Part shown: positions 25,185-33,695 of the stretch, in pieces
How the letters are laid out: every line of letters starts with the position of its first letter
How positions within the stretch are numbered: the stretch's first letter is position 1
Assembly: GCF_017315705.1 (NCBI RefSeq)
Contig: NZ_JAFLRF010000031.1
Span: 32,001 to 71,334 of the forward strand
DNA from: Trinickia mobilis
GTDB lineage: Bacteria > Pseudomonadota > Gammaproteobacteria > Burkholderiales > Burkholderiaceae
Direction of reading: 5' to 3'
DNA: 39,334 bases
Program-made: the position numbers and the translations under genes
The notes under the pieces: generated by a model
Told to the model about the DNA's origin: nothing
Databases searched by the model: none
Seen by the model: only the letters and a program-made list of their open reading frames with translations

Positions 25185-26321
25185 ATGGGGCGAAAGGTGC
25201 GAACGATGACAAGGCACGGAACGCTAACGCTGTTGAACCAACGAACCGGTGCGCCGCTCGCGCCGTTGCTGCTCGCCTGCGCGGCAATCGCGGCGCCGCT
25301 GCAAGCCGCCCACGCCGCGATGAATTTTTGTGCGGCGCCCGCGCTGCAAAGCAGCGAGCGCACGAACGCCGACCCGGGCGTGCAGGCCCTCGTGAAAAAC
25401 GTGCAGGCGCGCCTGAACGACCAGCCGAAGCCGCTCGAGCGGCTGCACACCGAGGGCACGCTGCCGCACGAAGGCATCTACGATCAAAGCGTCGAAGCGG
25501 AAAAGGATCTGGACCTGATGCGCAACGCGGCGCTCGCGTGGCGCGCGACGAGCGACGACCGCTATCTGAAGCTGGTCGACCGTTTCCTGTACGCCTGGGC
25601 GACCACCTACCGCCCGAGCTTCAACCCGATCGACGAAACGGATTTCGAAGGGATGATCCTCGCGTACGACCTGACCGCGAGCGCGCTGCCCGTGAAGACG
25701 CGCAACGCGACCGCAGCTTTCATCGCGAAGCTCGCGAACGGCTATGTTGCGCAAATTGACGCACAACCGCGTCCGCTTACTGGAACTTTTCGCAACAATT
25801 GGCAGAGCCACCGGGTCAAACTGGTGGCGATGAGCGCGTTTACGCTCGACGACCGCAAGCTGATCAACGCCGCGCAACGTCTCTTCATCGAGCACATCGG
25901 CGACAACATCGCGCCGGACGGCTCGACCGTCGATTTCGCCGAACGCGACGCGCTGCACTACGTGACCTACGACTTGCAGCCGCTCGTGACCGCCGCGCTC
26001 GCCGCGCGCCGCCACAACCGCAACTGGCTGCCGGAGCGCGCGGCCAACGGCGCCACGCTTGCCGCTGCGCTCAACTGGCTCACGCCCTATGCGCTCGGCA
26101 CGAAAACGCACGACGAATTCGTGCATTCGAGCGTCGCATTTGACGCCAAGCGCCGCGAGGCGGGCTTGCCCGGCTATTCGGGCGAATGGGACCCGAAGAA
26201 CGCAACCGAACTCTTTTATCTCGCAGCGCGGCTGAACGGCCGCTACGCGCCGGTCGCGCTGCAGTTGTCGCCCACGCCGCCGGCATGGCTCGCAGTCTGC
26301 CTGCCGCTGCCGGCGCGCTGA
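25185..26321 (+). CDS. Alginate-lyase-family exported protein
   Basis: The 378-residue protein matches the alginate lyase family fold (helical toroid). It has a signal-like N-terminus, with hydrophobic LAPLLLACAAIAAPLQA and possible cleavage near AHA. Visible parts are YDQSVEAEKDLDLMRNAALAWRAT, RNNWQSHRVKLVAMSAF (an N-N-W..H motif like the catalytic Asn-His region of such lyases) and DFAERDALHYVTYDLQPL (family Y and R residues). It would act in the periplasm or outside on uronic-acid polysaccharides; the true substrate is unknown. AAGGAG at 25173-25178, 6 nt before ATG 25185, decides the start. Lying between gcvP and sdaA it breaks a glycine/serine gene cluster, possibly by insertion. Confidence 0.8.
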   Translation: MGRKVRTMTRHGTLTLLNQRTGAPLAPLLLACAAIAAPLQAAHAAMNFCAAPALQSSERTNADPGVQALVKNVQARLNDQPKPLERLHTEGTLPHEGIYDQSVEAEKDLDLMRNAALAWRATSDDRYLKLVDRFLYAWATTYRPSFNPIDETDFEGMILAYDLTASALPVKTRNATAAFIAKLANGYVAQIDAQPRPLTGTFRNNWQSHRVKLVAMSAFTLDDRKLINAAQRLFIEHIGDNIAPDGSTVDFAERDALHYVTYDLQPLVTAALAARRHNRNWLPERAANGATLAAALNWLTPYALGTKTHDEFVHSSVAFDAKRREAGLPGYSGEWDPKNATELFYLAARLNGRYAPVALQLSPTPPAWLAVCLPLPAR

Positions 26322-26345
26322 GCATTTCACACATCAGGAGCAGCA

Positions 26346-27734
26346 ATGGCAGTCAGCGTTTTCGATCTCTTCAAAATTGGGATAGGGCCGTCGAGCTCGC
26401 ATACGGTCGGACCGATGCGCGCGGCGCTGATGTTCGTCCAAGGACTTGAGCGAGACGGGCTGCTGGCGGCCACGGCGTCGGTCAAGGTCGACTTGTACGG
26501 ATCGCTCGGCGCGACCGGCAAGGGCCACGGCACCGACCGCGGCGTCATGCTCGGCCTGATGGGCGATGCGCCCGACACCGTCGAGCCCGAGACGATCGCC
26601 GCGCGCCTCGAGGCCGTGCGGACCTCGCGCACGCTCGCGCTGCTCGGCACGCACAGCGTCCCGTTCGTGCCGAAGGAGCACATTTCGTTCTATCGGCAGG
26701 CGCTGCCGGAACATCCGAACGGCCTGAAGCTGCGCGCGTTCGATGAGGCAGGCGAGACGCTGCGCGAGGCGACGTATCTGTCGGTGGGCGGCGGTTTCGT
26801 CGTGACGGCGGGCGCGCCGAATACGAAGGTGCTGCAGGCCGCCGACCAGCGGCCGCATCCGTTCCGCACCGGCAACGAGCTGCTGGCGCTGTGCGAATCG
26901 ACCGGCAAAACGATCGCGCAATTGATGTGGGAAAACGAGCGCGTCTGGCACCCCGAGGAAGAGACGCGCACCGGGCTCCTGAAGATCTGGGACGTGATGC
27001 AGTCGTGCGTCGCGCGCGGCTGCGGCATCGGCAACCCGGACGCCGACGGCACGCTGCCCGGCCCGTTCCAGGTCAAGCGCCGCGCGCCGCAGCTTTATCG
27101 GACGCTGTCGGGCAATCCCGAGCAGGCGCTGCGCGATCCGCTGTCGATGGTCGACTGGATCAACCTCTATGCGATCGCCGTCAACGAAGAGAACGCCGCG
27201 GGCGCGCGCGTCGTCACCGCGCCGACCAACGGCGCCGCGGGGATCATTCCCGCCGTGCTGCATTACTACACGCGCTTCATGCCGGGGGCGAACCAGCAGG
27301 GCGTGATCGACTTCCTGCTGACGGCGGCCGCGATCGGCATTCTGTACAAGCTGAACGCGTCGATCTCGGGCGCGGAGGTGGGGTGTCAGGGCGAGGTGGG
27401 CGTCGCGTGCTCGATGGCGGCGGGCGCGCTCGCGGCCGTGATGGGCGGCACGCCGAAGCAGGTCGAGAACGCGGCCGAAATCGGCATGGAGCATAACCTC
27501 GGCCTCACCTGCGACCCGGTCGGCGGGATGGTGCAGATTCCGTGCATCGAGCGCAACGCGATGGCGTCGGTGAAGGCGGTCAACGCGGCGCGCATGGCGC
27601 TGCGCGGCGACGGCAGTCACTATGTGTCGCTCGATTCCGTCATCAAGACGATGCGCGAGACCGGGGCGGATATGAAGACGAAGTACAAGGAGACGTCGCG
27701 CGGCGGGCTGGCGGTGAATATCGTCGAGTGTTGA
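26346..27734 (+). CDS. sdaA: L-serine ammonia-lyase (Fe-S dependent)
   Basis: The 462-residue protein deaminates L-serine to pyruvate and ammonia. It has the N-terminal beta domain ([24 protein letters not shown]) and the C-terminal alpha domain with the conserved Fe-S cysteines in [18 protein letters not shown] and [10 protein letters not shown] 26346 has AGGAG 6 nt upstream, and the gene follows the alginate lyase by 24 nt, so the two may be cotranscribed. Together with glycine cleavage and SHMT it completes glycine to pyruvate catabolism. A weak terminator-like stem (27754-27774) follows. Confidence 0.96.
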   Translation: MAVSVFDLFKIGIGPSSSHTVGPMRAALMFVQGLERDGLLAATASVKVDLYGSLGATGKGHGTDRGVMLGLMGDAPDTVEPETIAARLEAVRTSRTLALLGTHSVPFVPKEHISFYRQALPEHPNGLKLRAFDEAGETLREATYLSVGGGFVVTAGAPNTKVLQAADQRPHPFRTGNELLALCESTGKTIAQLMWENERVWHPEEETRTGLLKIWDVMQSCVARGCGIGNPDADGTLPGPFQVKRRAPQLYRTLSGNPEQALRDPLSMVDWINLYAIAVNEENAAGARVVTAPTNGAAGIIPAVLHYYTRFMPGANQQGVIDFLLTAAAIGILYKLNASISGAEVGCQGEVGVACSMAAGALAAVMGGTPKQVENAAEIGMEHNLGLTCDPVGGMVQIPCIERNAMASVKAVNAARMALRGDGSHYVSLDSVIKTMRETGADMKTKYKETSRGGLAVNIVEC

Positions 27735-27753
27735 GGCGCGGTCATTGATTGAA

Positions 27754-27779
27754 GGGCGGCCTACGCGGCCGCCCGATTT
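27754..27779 (+). terminator. Weak terminator-like hairpin after sdaA
   Basis: A perfect 8-bp GC stem (GGGCGGCC with GGCCGCCC) with a 5-nt loop but only a short T run (GATTT). The opposite gene also ends just beyond it, so it may serve both strands. Confidence 0.5.
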
Positions 27780-27809
27780 CCCCCCGCCCGGAATCCCATT
27801 CCCCTAAGC

Positions 27810-28961
27810 TTAATGATAGGTAGCAGGGGGAGCACCCAATACGCCGACGGTACCTGAGTCGTCTGCAGGTGCTCCGCTGTTCGTGCAGCCTGGGGCCCAT
27901 CCGGGCAATCCGGCTGCCACGCAGTCGTCGATCGAGGCGGTTTGCGCCGCGTGATGGACGTCAACCCGGTGTAGCACGCAGTCGTGCCCAGGAAGCTGGG
28001 AATCCAGAACCTCGCGTGCCGTCAGCACGTCGGCGAATATCGCAGCTCTTTCCAAGCCTTCGGGATTCACGTTGGACCAGAATGGCACGCCAAGTATTTC
28101 ACCCAGGAATGTTCCCCACCTCGGGCTATGAACGACATAGGCAACCTTGCGTTCGGAGCCAGCTGCGAGAAGCCCCATTTCGTCGGCCAGGCGAGCCGCC
28201 TCGATAATATTTTTTGCCGCCAGTTTCGAACGAATGGAAGCGGAAATGCGCTCGCGTAGCGCGGTCTCGGATAGGTCCAGCGACAACGCAATCTGATCGA
28301 GTGTTTGCCCGCGGGCTGTTGCATCCAGAATTTGAATCTCTAGGGTGGACAGCGCCGACCTTTTGAGCGCAAGCGCCTTGTCCCGGCTGATATACCAATC
28401 AAGAAGCTCGGCGGAAAGTGCACCGAAGAAGACGCGATTTTCCCGCAACGGCTCTTCGCCGTGATCCGCCGGAAGCGTCGAGTTCGATGCGTATAGAACG
28501 CCAAATTTCGATGCTCGCGGCAGGTGTGCCGGAGCGACAATCCAACTGCGCATCCCGACCGCGCGGGCGAACTCGCCCATGTCGCGCCAACTGCCGGTCA
28601 GGTTTTCGAGGAAACCTACGTCCGACGAAAAATAGGGGCGCTGGGATTTGCCGGCGTGCATCAAGAAAGGATCCGTCGCATACCAGCGCTTCGCAACATA
28701 AGTCTGTGCCGCCGCAGTATCGTCGGGCGAGGCGATCAAAATCCGATACGCCGCTATTTCCCCTTCTGCGGATCGCTCACACAGAAAAAAGAAAGCCGTG
28801 CTCGCCCCCATAGCACGCGTTATCGCGCGAACATTCGCGATCAGTTCACTCTCGTCCGGGACACGAGAAATCTCCCTGATTGCGGAATGAATCGCATCGC
28901 GGCCATGCAGCTCTCGGCTAGATATCTGTTGCGGCATCCGGTTCGTCGCACTCTCGATCAT
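27810..28961 (-). CDS. LuxR-type regulator with a C-terminal extension (orphan)
   Basis: From ATG 28961 the protein has 383 residues. Residues 25-190 look like an autoinducer-binding domain, with Trp93 and Asp97 in KRWYATDPFL. Residues 203-264 are a GerE/LuxR-type HTH (LSTLEIQILDATARGQTLDQIA, then LSETALRERISASIRSKL). LuxR proteins normally end there, but about 115 more residues follow, including VAYVVHSPRWGTFLGEILG and FWSNVNPEGLERAAIF. No luxI homologue is visible, so it is an orphan. The start is uncertain: no clear ribosome-binding site lies before 28961, a second Met is at 28937, and the frame stays open to 29192 without any domain. Confidence 0.75.
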   Translation of the reverse strand: MIESATNRMPQQISSRELHGRDAIHSAIREISRVPDESELIANVRAITRAMGASTAFFFLCERSAEGEIAAYRILIASPDDTAAAQTYVAKRWYATDPFLMHAGKSQRPYFSSDVGFLENLTGSWRDMGEFARAVGMRSWIVAPAHLPRASKFGVLYASNSTLPADHGEEPLRENRVFFGALSAELLDWYISRDKALALKRSALSTLEIQILDATARGQTLDQIALSLDLSETALRERISASIRSKLAAKNIIEAARLADEMGLLAAGSERKVAYVVHSPRWGTFLGEILGVPFWSNVNPEGLERAAIFADVLTAREVLDSQLPGHDCVLHRVDVHHAAQTASIDDCVAAGLPGWAPGCTNSGAPADDSGTVGVLGAPPATYH

Positions 28962-29015
28962 TTTATGCACAGCGGGTTCGATGACTCTGCTATAGGGTTC
29001 AGCTCGGAGGAAGCC

Positions 29016-29201
29016 TTGCAGGCTTCTCTTGCACGCCAGAACAACCTGAGTTACCCGGACGTCTCCGAGCCGATTGCCCAAAGAGCGCAGGTCGCGCTCA
29101 AGCAAGATACCGGCTTTTCCCTCTCTAACACGCAATTGAATCGACTCAGCACCTACGCAAATAGTCTGAACCTTCGGCTCGCACGAAAACATGTCAGCTA
29201 G
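29016..29201 (+). CDS. Possible small ORF divergent from the LuxR-type gene
   Basis: A TTG at 29016 with GGAGG 5 nt upstream opens a 61-residue frame (MQASLARQNNLSYPDVSEPI and on) ending at TAG 29201. The sequence looks helical and natural. It lies in the 433-bp gap between the regulator (start 28961) and the next gene (29395). A TATAGG box at 28991-28996 could be its -10. No family is recognised. The rest of the gap is AT-rich and holds a TGATTA...TAATCA dyad at 29220-29238. It may be spurious. Confidence 0.25.
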   Translation: MQASLARQNNLSYPDVSEPIAQRAQVALKQDTGFSLSNTQLNRLSTYANSLNLRLARKHVS

Positions 29202-29394
29202 ACCCGTAAATATGCTTAATGATTAATATAACTAATCAAAACCCAGTGACCTCCATGAAGGAATTGCCACAAGTCCACGCCGATAGTCAAGCAAATGACA
29301 ATAAGGTTTCCTTCTCAATAAGATAGAGGCAATGCGGTACGTTTTATCGACAAACGTACAACGGACGTTTGCATCCATTCACGGGGGTTCGCCA

Positions 29395-29823
29395 ATGACG
29401 ATAGCCGATCGCCTTTTACCGCCGCTCGACGCATGGGGTTTCGTGAAAGCTGTTGCGCATACGTGTCGGATGAGGCTGCGACCGTTGCCACCTTGGTGCG
29501 AACCAGCGCTTACGTGCTACGAGGCTCAATTGCGCGAAACGCTGGCAGCCGATGATGTGACTCGCAGTCTGCGGTTCGCGGAAGACGTATGCGTCGACTT
29601 CGCACGGAAAATTTTGCCGGCGCACGTGCAAGGTGGATTTAACGGTCGCAAGGGCCGCTATGCGCTCACGCTCATAGCGTGCGGCAGTTCGCTGGCCGCC
29701 CACCCCGATTTGCAACGGTCGGTCGGCGTCAATGAATGGCGAGCAATGAAATGGCTGGCGGTTCAGCCCGCGTTTTGGCCATTGGTCGAACTATATCAGT
29801 CGCCCGAGCCGCGCCATTTTTGA
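29395..29823 (+). CDS. Hypothetical protein
   Basis: The 142-residue product (MTIADRLLPPLDAWGFVKAV and on) has no signal peptide or membrane segment. Middle and C-terminal parts read ADDVTRSLRFAEDVCVDFARKILPAHVQGGFNGRKGRYALTL and SVGVNEWRAMKWLAVQPAFWPLVELYQS; the protein looks globular and helical. I do not recognise the family. A Met at 29332 extends the frame, but GGGGG at 29382-29386 is well placed for ATG 29395. It is flanked by a divergent LuxR-type gene and a convergent small membrane gene. Confidence 0.6.
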   Translation: MTIADRLLPPLDAWGFVKAVAHTCRMRLRPLPPWCEPALTCYEAQLRETLAADDVTRSLRFAEDVCVDFARKILPAHVQGGFNGRKGRYALTLIACGSSLAAHPDLQRSVGVNEWRAMKWLAVQPAFWPLVELYQSPEPRHF

Positions 29824-29850
29824 TTGCAGTATCAACGACAGCGCTGAAAT

Positions 29851-29985
29851 CTACCCGATCTGGCGAAAAGCCCATTTCCCCAGAAAGAAGACCACCGCCA
29901 GGATCACGGCATCCATCATCATTAATATGGGAATTGGATTTTCCCACTTATCCATATTGGTAGTGCGCCTGGGGGCAATTTGCAT
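29851..29985 (-). CDS. Very small membrane protein (44 aa)
   Basis: A 44-codon frame on the minus strand gives MQIAPRRTTNMDKWENPIPI then LMMMDAVILAVVFFLGKWAF, ending RQIG. It has one confident membrane helix (about 21-36) and a basic tail. GAGGAG sits directly upstream of ATG 29985, somewhat close; a second ATG follows at codon 11. Composition, ribosome-binding site and fit in the gap between 29823 and 30091 support it. Function unknown. Confidence 0.5.
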   Translation of the reverse strand: MQIAPRRTTNMDKWENPIPILMMMDAVILAVVFFLGKWAFRQIG

Positions 29986-30090
29986 ATCTCCTCACCGCAG
30001 GCGGCACATCGCCGCCACTCGGCGTAAGCTGTCAATGCTTTCCCCCCACATCCGCCCCACCGTCCCCAACCGCCAGGAGGACCTCACGCA

Positions 30091-31794
30091 ATGCCGAATG
30101 TCGCCGATTCCGCCACCGTGACGGGTGCGCGCCTCATAGTCGATGCGTTGCTCACGCACGGCGTCGACCGAGTGTTCTGCGTGCCGGGCGAGAGCTTTCT
30201 CGCCGTGCTCGATTCGCTTCACGACGAAACCGAACGCATCCAGACGATCGTCTGCCGCCACGAGGCCGCCGCGGCCAACATGGCCGAGGCGACGGGCAAG
30301 CTGACGGGCCGGCCCGGCGTCGCGCTCGTCACGCGCGGGCCCGGCGCGACGCACGCGTCGATCGGCGTGCACACCGCGTTTCAGGATTCGACACCGATGG
30401 TCCTCCTCATCGGCCAATGCGCGCGCGAACACCTGGACCGCGAGGCGTTCCAGGAGATCGACTACCGCCGCATGTTCGGCCAGATGGCGAAATGGGTCGC
30501 GCAGATCGACGACGCGCGCCGCATCCCCGAATACCTGAGTCACGCGTTTCATACGGCGTGCGCCGGACGGCCGGGGCCGGTCGTGCTGGCCCTGCCCGAG
30601 GACGTGCTGTCCGATCCGTGCCCAGCGATGCCTGCCGCGCCGGCGTTCCAGCGGGTCGCCGCCTCTCCCGCTCCTGCGCAGATCCGCCAGCTGCGCGACC
30701 TGCTCGAACGCGCCGCCCGGCCGATGGTGATCGCCGGCGGCAGCGGCTGGACACCCGCAGCCTGCGCCGACTTGCGCCGCTTCGTCGAAGCGTGGCAGTT
30801 GCCGATCGGCTGCGCGTTCCGCTATCAGGACACGATCGACAACGAGCATCCGAACTACGCGGGCGACGTCGGCCTCGGCATCAATCCGGCGCTCGCCGCA
30901 CGCATCCGCGATGCCGACCTTTTGCTCGTGATCGGCCCGCGCCTCGGCGAAGCGACGACCGGCGGCTACACGCTGCTCGATATCCCGAAGACGAAGCAAA
31001 CGCTCGTCCACGTCCATCAAGGCGCGGAAGAACTGGGCCGCGTCTATGCGGCCGATCTGCCGATCGTCTCCGGCATGCCCGAGTTCGCCGCCGCACTCGC
31101 GGTGCTCGAACCGGGCGCCGCGCCCGCGTGGACCGGCAGCGCGCAAGACGCCCACGACGCGTATCTGGAATGGCGCAAACCGCGCCCGATGCTCGGCGAA
31201 GTCCAACTCGGCGACATCATGGCGCAACTGCGCGCGCGGCTGCCGCACGACGCCATCGTCACCAACGGCGCCGGCAACTACGCGATCTGGCTCCACCGTC
31301 ATTTTTCCTATCGGCACTACCGCTCGCAGCTCGCGCCGACGAGCGGCGCGATGGGCTACGGCGTGCCCGCGGCGATCGCGGCGAAGGCGCTATACCCTGA
31401 GCGCACGGTGGTCGCCCTCGCCGGCGACGGCTGTTTCATGATGGCCGGCCAGGAACTCGCCACCGCGATGCAGTACGGGCTGAACGTGATTTTCATCGTG
31501 GTCAACAACGGGCACTATGGAACGATCCGCATGCATCAGGAGCGGCACTACCCTGAGCGCACGCATGGCACCGGCCTCACGAACCCCGATTTCGCCGCGT
31601 TTGCGCGCTCGTTCGGCGCGCATGGGGAAACGGTCGAGCGCACCGCGGATTTCCTGCCGGCGTTCGAGCGCGCGACGGCGAGCGGCCTGCCCGCGTTGAT
31701 CGAGCTGCGCGTGCCGAAGGAAGTGAGCACGCCGAACGCGACGCTCGAACAGATCCGCGAGCAGGGCCGCAAGGCCCGCGCCCGGCCACAGTAG
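30091..31794 (+). CDS. ThDP-dependent enzyme, acetolactate-synthase-like
   Basis: The 567-residue protein has the three-domain ThDP enzyme layout. Glu58 in VCRHEAAAANMAEATGK is the activating glutamate. The ThDP-Mg motif is GDG at 445-447 with NN at 472-473 (GDGCFMMAGQELATAM.. VVNNGHYGTIR). Relatives include acetolactate synthases, benzoylformate decarboxylases and similar 2-oxoacid decarboxylases; motifs here do not decide which. It is followed 98 bp later by an acyl-CoA synthetase on the same strand, so the pair may degrade a carboxylic acid. CAGGAGG at 30076-30082 serves as ribosome-binding site. No ilvH-type small subunit is nearby, arguing against branched-chain synthesis. Confidence 0.85.
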   Translation: MPNVADSATVTGARLIVDALLTHGVDRVFCVPGESFLAVLDSLHDETERIQTIVCRHEAAAANMAEATGKLTGRPGVALVTRGPGATHASIGVHTAFQDSTPMVLLIGQCAREHLDREAFQEIDYRRMFGQMAKWVAQIDDARRIPEYLSHAFHTACAGRPGPVVLALPEDVLSDPCPAMPAAPAFQRVAASPAPAQIRQLRDLLERAARPMVIAGGSGWTPAACADLRRFVEAWQLPIGCAFRYQDTIDNEHPNYAGDVGLGINPALAARIRDADLLLVIGPRLGEATTGGYTLLDIPKTKQTLVHVHQGAEELGRVYAADLPIVSGMPEFAAALAVLEPGAAPAWTGSAQDAHDAYLEWRKPRPMLGEVQLGDIMAQLRARLPHDAIVTNGAGNYAIWLHRHFSYRHYRSQLAPTSGAMGYGVPAAIAAKALYPERTVVALAGDGCFMMAGQELATAMQYGLNVIFIVVNNGHYGTIRMHQERHYPERTHGTGLTNPDFAAFARSFGAHGETVERTADFLPAFERATASGLPALIELRVPKEVSTPNATLEQIREQGRKARARPQ

Positions 31795-31892
31795 GCAGTA
31801 GCAAGCAAAGCTTGCCGCCGCGGCACGCAAGACCGATTCGTGCTGCGACGGCCAGTTAAGCAGGTCCACATCGACGACGAAAGAGGGGACCC

Positions 31893-33626
31893 ATGGCTGA
31901 CTCGCAATCCTTCCTGCAGGCGCGCGAATTCCTGCTGCGCCATCGCGAGGACTACGACATCGCGTATCGCGACTTCAAATGGCCCGCACTGATCGAGTTC
32001 AACTGGGCGCTCGACTGGTTCGACCTCTACGCGCACAACAATCACGAAGCGGCGCTGTGGGTCGTCGACGAAGACGGCAACGAGCAGAAGCTCACGTTCG
32101 CCGAGTTGTCCGCGCGCTCGAACCAGGTCGCCAACTACTTGCGCAGCGTGGGCGTTGCGCGCGGCGACCGCGTGCTCCTGATACTGCCGAACGAGCCGGC
32201 GCTGTGGGAAGTGATGCTGGCAGCCATCAAGCTCGGCGCCGTGACGATTCCCGCCACGCTCTTGCTCACGCCCGCCGATATCGCCGACCGCATGACGCGC
32301 GGCGAGGTCAAGCACGTGATCGCGTCGGCCGCCGCGGCGGAAAAATTTGCAGACGTCGACGCGTCGGTCACACGCATCGCCGTCACGCATGGGAACGGCG
32401 CGGCGCACGACCCGGCCCCCGCCGGCTGGCGCCGCTACGCGGACGCCTACGATCTGAGCCCGTGCCACACGCCCGAGGAGCGCACGCTCGCGACCGATCC
32501 GATGCTGCTCTATTTCACATCGGGCACGACGAGCCGTCCCAAGCTCGTGCTGCATAGCCACCAGAGCTACCCCGTGGGCCATTTGTCGACGATGTACTGG
32601 ATCGGACTGAAGCCCGGCGACGTCCACTGGAACATCAGCTCGCCGGGCTGGGCGAAGCATGCTTGGAGCAGCGTGTTCGCGCCATGGAATGCGGGCGCGA
32701 CCGTGTTCGTCAGCAACGCCGCGCGCTTCAACGCGAAGGCGGCGCTCGAAACGCTCGTCACGCACGGCATCACGACGCTGTGCGCGCCGCCGACGGTCTG
32801 GCGCATGCTGATCCAGGAAGACCTCGCGTCGTATCACGTGAAGCTGCGCGAAGCGGTCGGCGCAGGTGAGCCGCTGAACCCCGAGATCATCGAGCGCGTG
32901 AAGAAAGCGTGGAAGATCACGCTGCGCGACGGCTTCGGGCAGACCGAGACCACCGCGCAAGTCGGCAACTCGCCGGGCCAGCCGCTCAAGGCAGGCTCGA
33001 TGGGGCGGCCGCTGCCCGGCTACCGGATCGCGCTGCTCGATCACGACGACCGGCCCGCCGACGAAGGCGAGCTGTCGCTCGTGCTCGATCCGCGGCCGCT
33101 CGGCCTGATGGACGGCTACGTCGACGATCCCGCGAAGACCGGCCACGTCATGCACGGCGGCTTCTATCGCACCGGCGACATCGCGCAGCGCGACGCCGAC
33201 GGCTACTACACCTACGTAGGGCGCGCCGACGACGTGTTCAAAGCCTCCGACTACCGCATCAGCCCGTTCGAGCTGGAGAGCGTGCTGATCGAGCATCCGG
33301 CGATCGCCGAAGCGGCGGTGGTGCCGAGTCCGGACCCGGTGCGGCTCGCGACGCCCAAAGCGTTCGTCGCCTTGCGCGCGGGCTTTACGCCGACGCCCGA
33401 AGTGGCCGGCGATATCCTGCGCTTCGCGGCGCAAAAGCTTGCAGCGTACAAGCGGATCCGGCGCATCGAGTTTTACGAGCTGCCGAAGACGATCTCGGGG
33501 AAGATCCGGCGCGTGGAGTTGCGCAAGCTCGAAGCGGCGCGCATCGGCGACGCGCGGCGCGACAACGAATACTGGGAAGACGATTTCGACAACGCGACGG
33601 CGAGGGATGCGCGAACACCGAAATGA
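31893..33626 (+). CDS. Acyl-CoA synthetase (AMP-forming)
   Basis: The 577-residue ANL-superfamily enzyme activates a carboxylic acid to its CoA thioester through an acyl adenylate. Motifs: P-loop TSGTTSRPK at 209-217, DGFGQTETT (A5), YRTGDIAQRDADGYYTYVGRADD (A7-A8 region), and the catalytic Lys537 in PKTISGKIRR. It resembles medium-chain or aryl acyl-CoA synthetases; substrate is not determined. AAGAGGGG precedes the ATG. It follows the ThDP enzyme and is convergent with tssM. Confidence 0.9.
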   Translation: MADSQSFLQAREFLLRHREDYDIAYRDFKWPALIEFNWALDWFDLYAHNNHEAALWVVDEDGNEQKLTFAELSARSNQVANYLRSVGVARGDRVLLILPNEPALWEVMLAAIKLGAVTIPATLLLTPADIADRMTRGEVKHVIASAAAAEKFADVDASVTRIAVTHGNGAAHDPAPAGWRRYADAYDLSPCHTPEERTLATDPMLLYFTSGTTSRPKLVLHSHQSYPVGHLSTMYWIGLKPGDVHWNISSPGWAKHAWSSVFAPWNAGATVFVSNAARFNAKAALETLVTHGITTLCAPPTVWRMLIQEDLASYHVKLREAVGAGEPLNPEIIERVKKAWKITLRDGFGQTETTAQVGNSPGQPLKAGSMGRPLPGYRIALLDHDDRPADEGELSLVLDPRPLGLMDGYVDDPAKTGHVMHGGFYRTGDIAQRDADGYYTYVGRADDVFKASDYRISPFELESVLIEHPAIAEAAVVPSPDPVRLATPKAFVALRAGFTPTPEVAGDILRFAAQKLAAYKRIRRIEFYELPKTISGKIRRVELRKLEAARIGDARRDNEYWEDDFDNATARDARTPK

Positions 33627-33695
33627 GGGGCTGTAAGGGCGGACCATGGAAGCCGGCAAGCAAACAGGTTGCAAGAACGGCTTCCACAGACTGCA

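Noticed and set aside
28962-29192. N-terminal extension of the LuxR-type protein to 29192
   Set aside because: No ribosome-binding site and no domain; it would make the protein far longer at the N-terminus than any LuxR relative.
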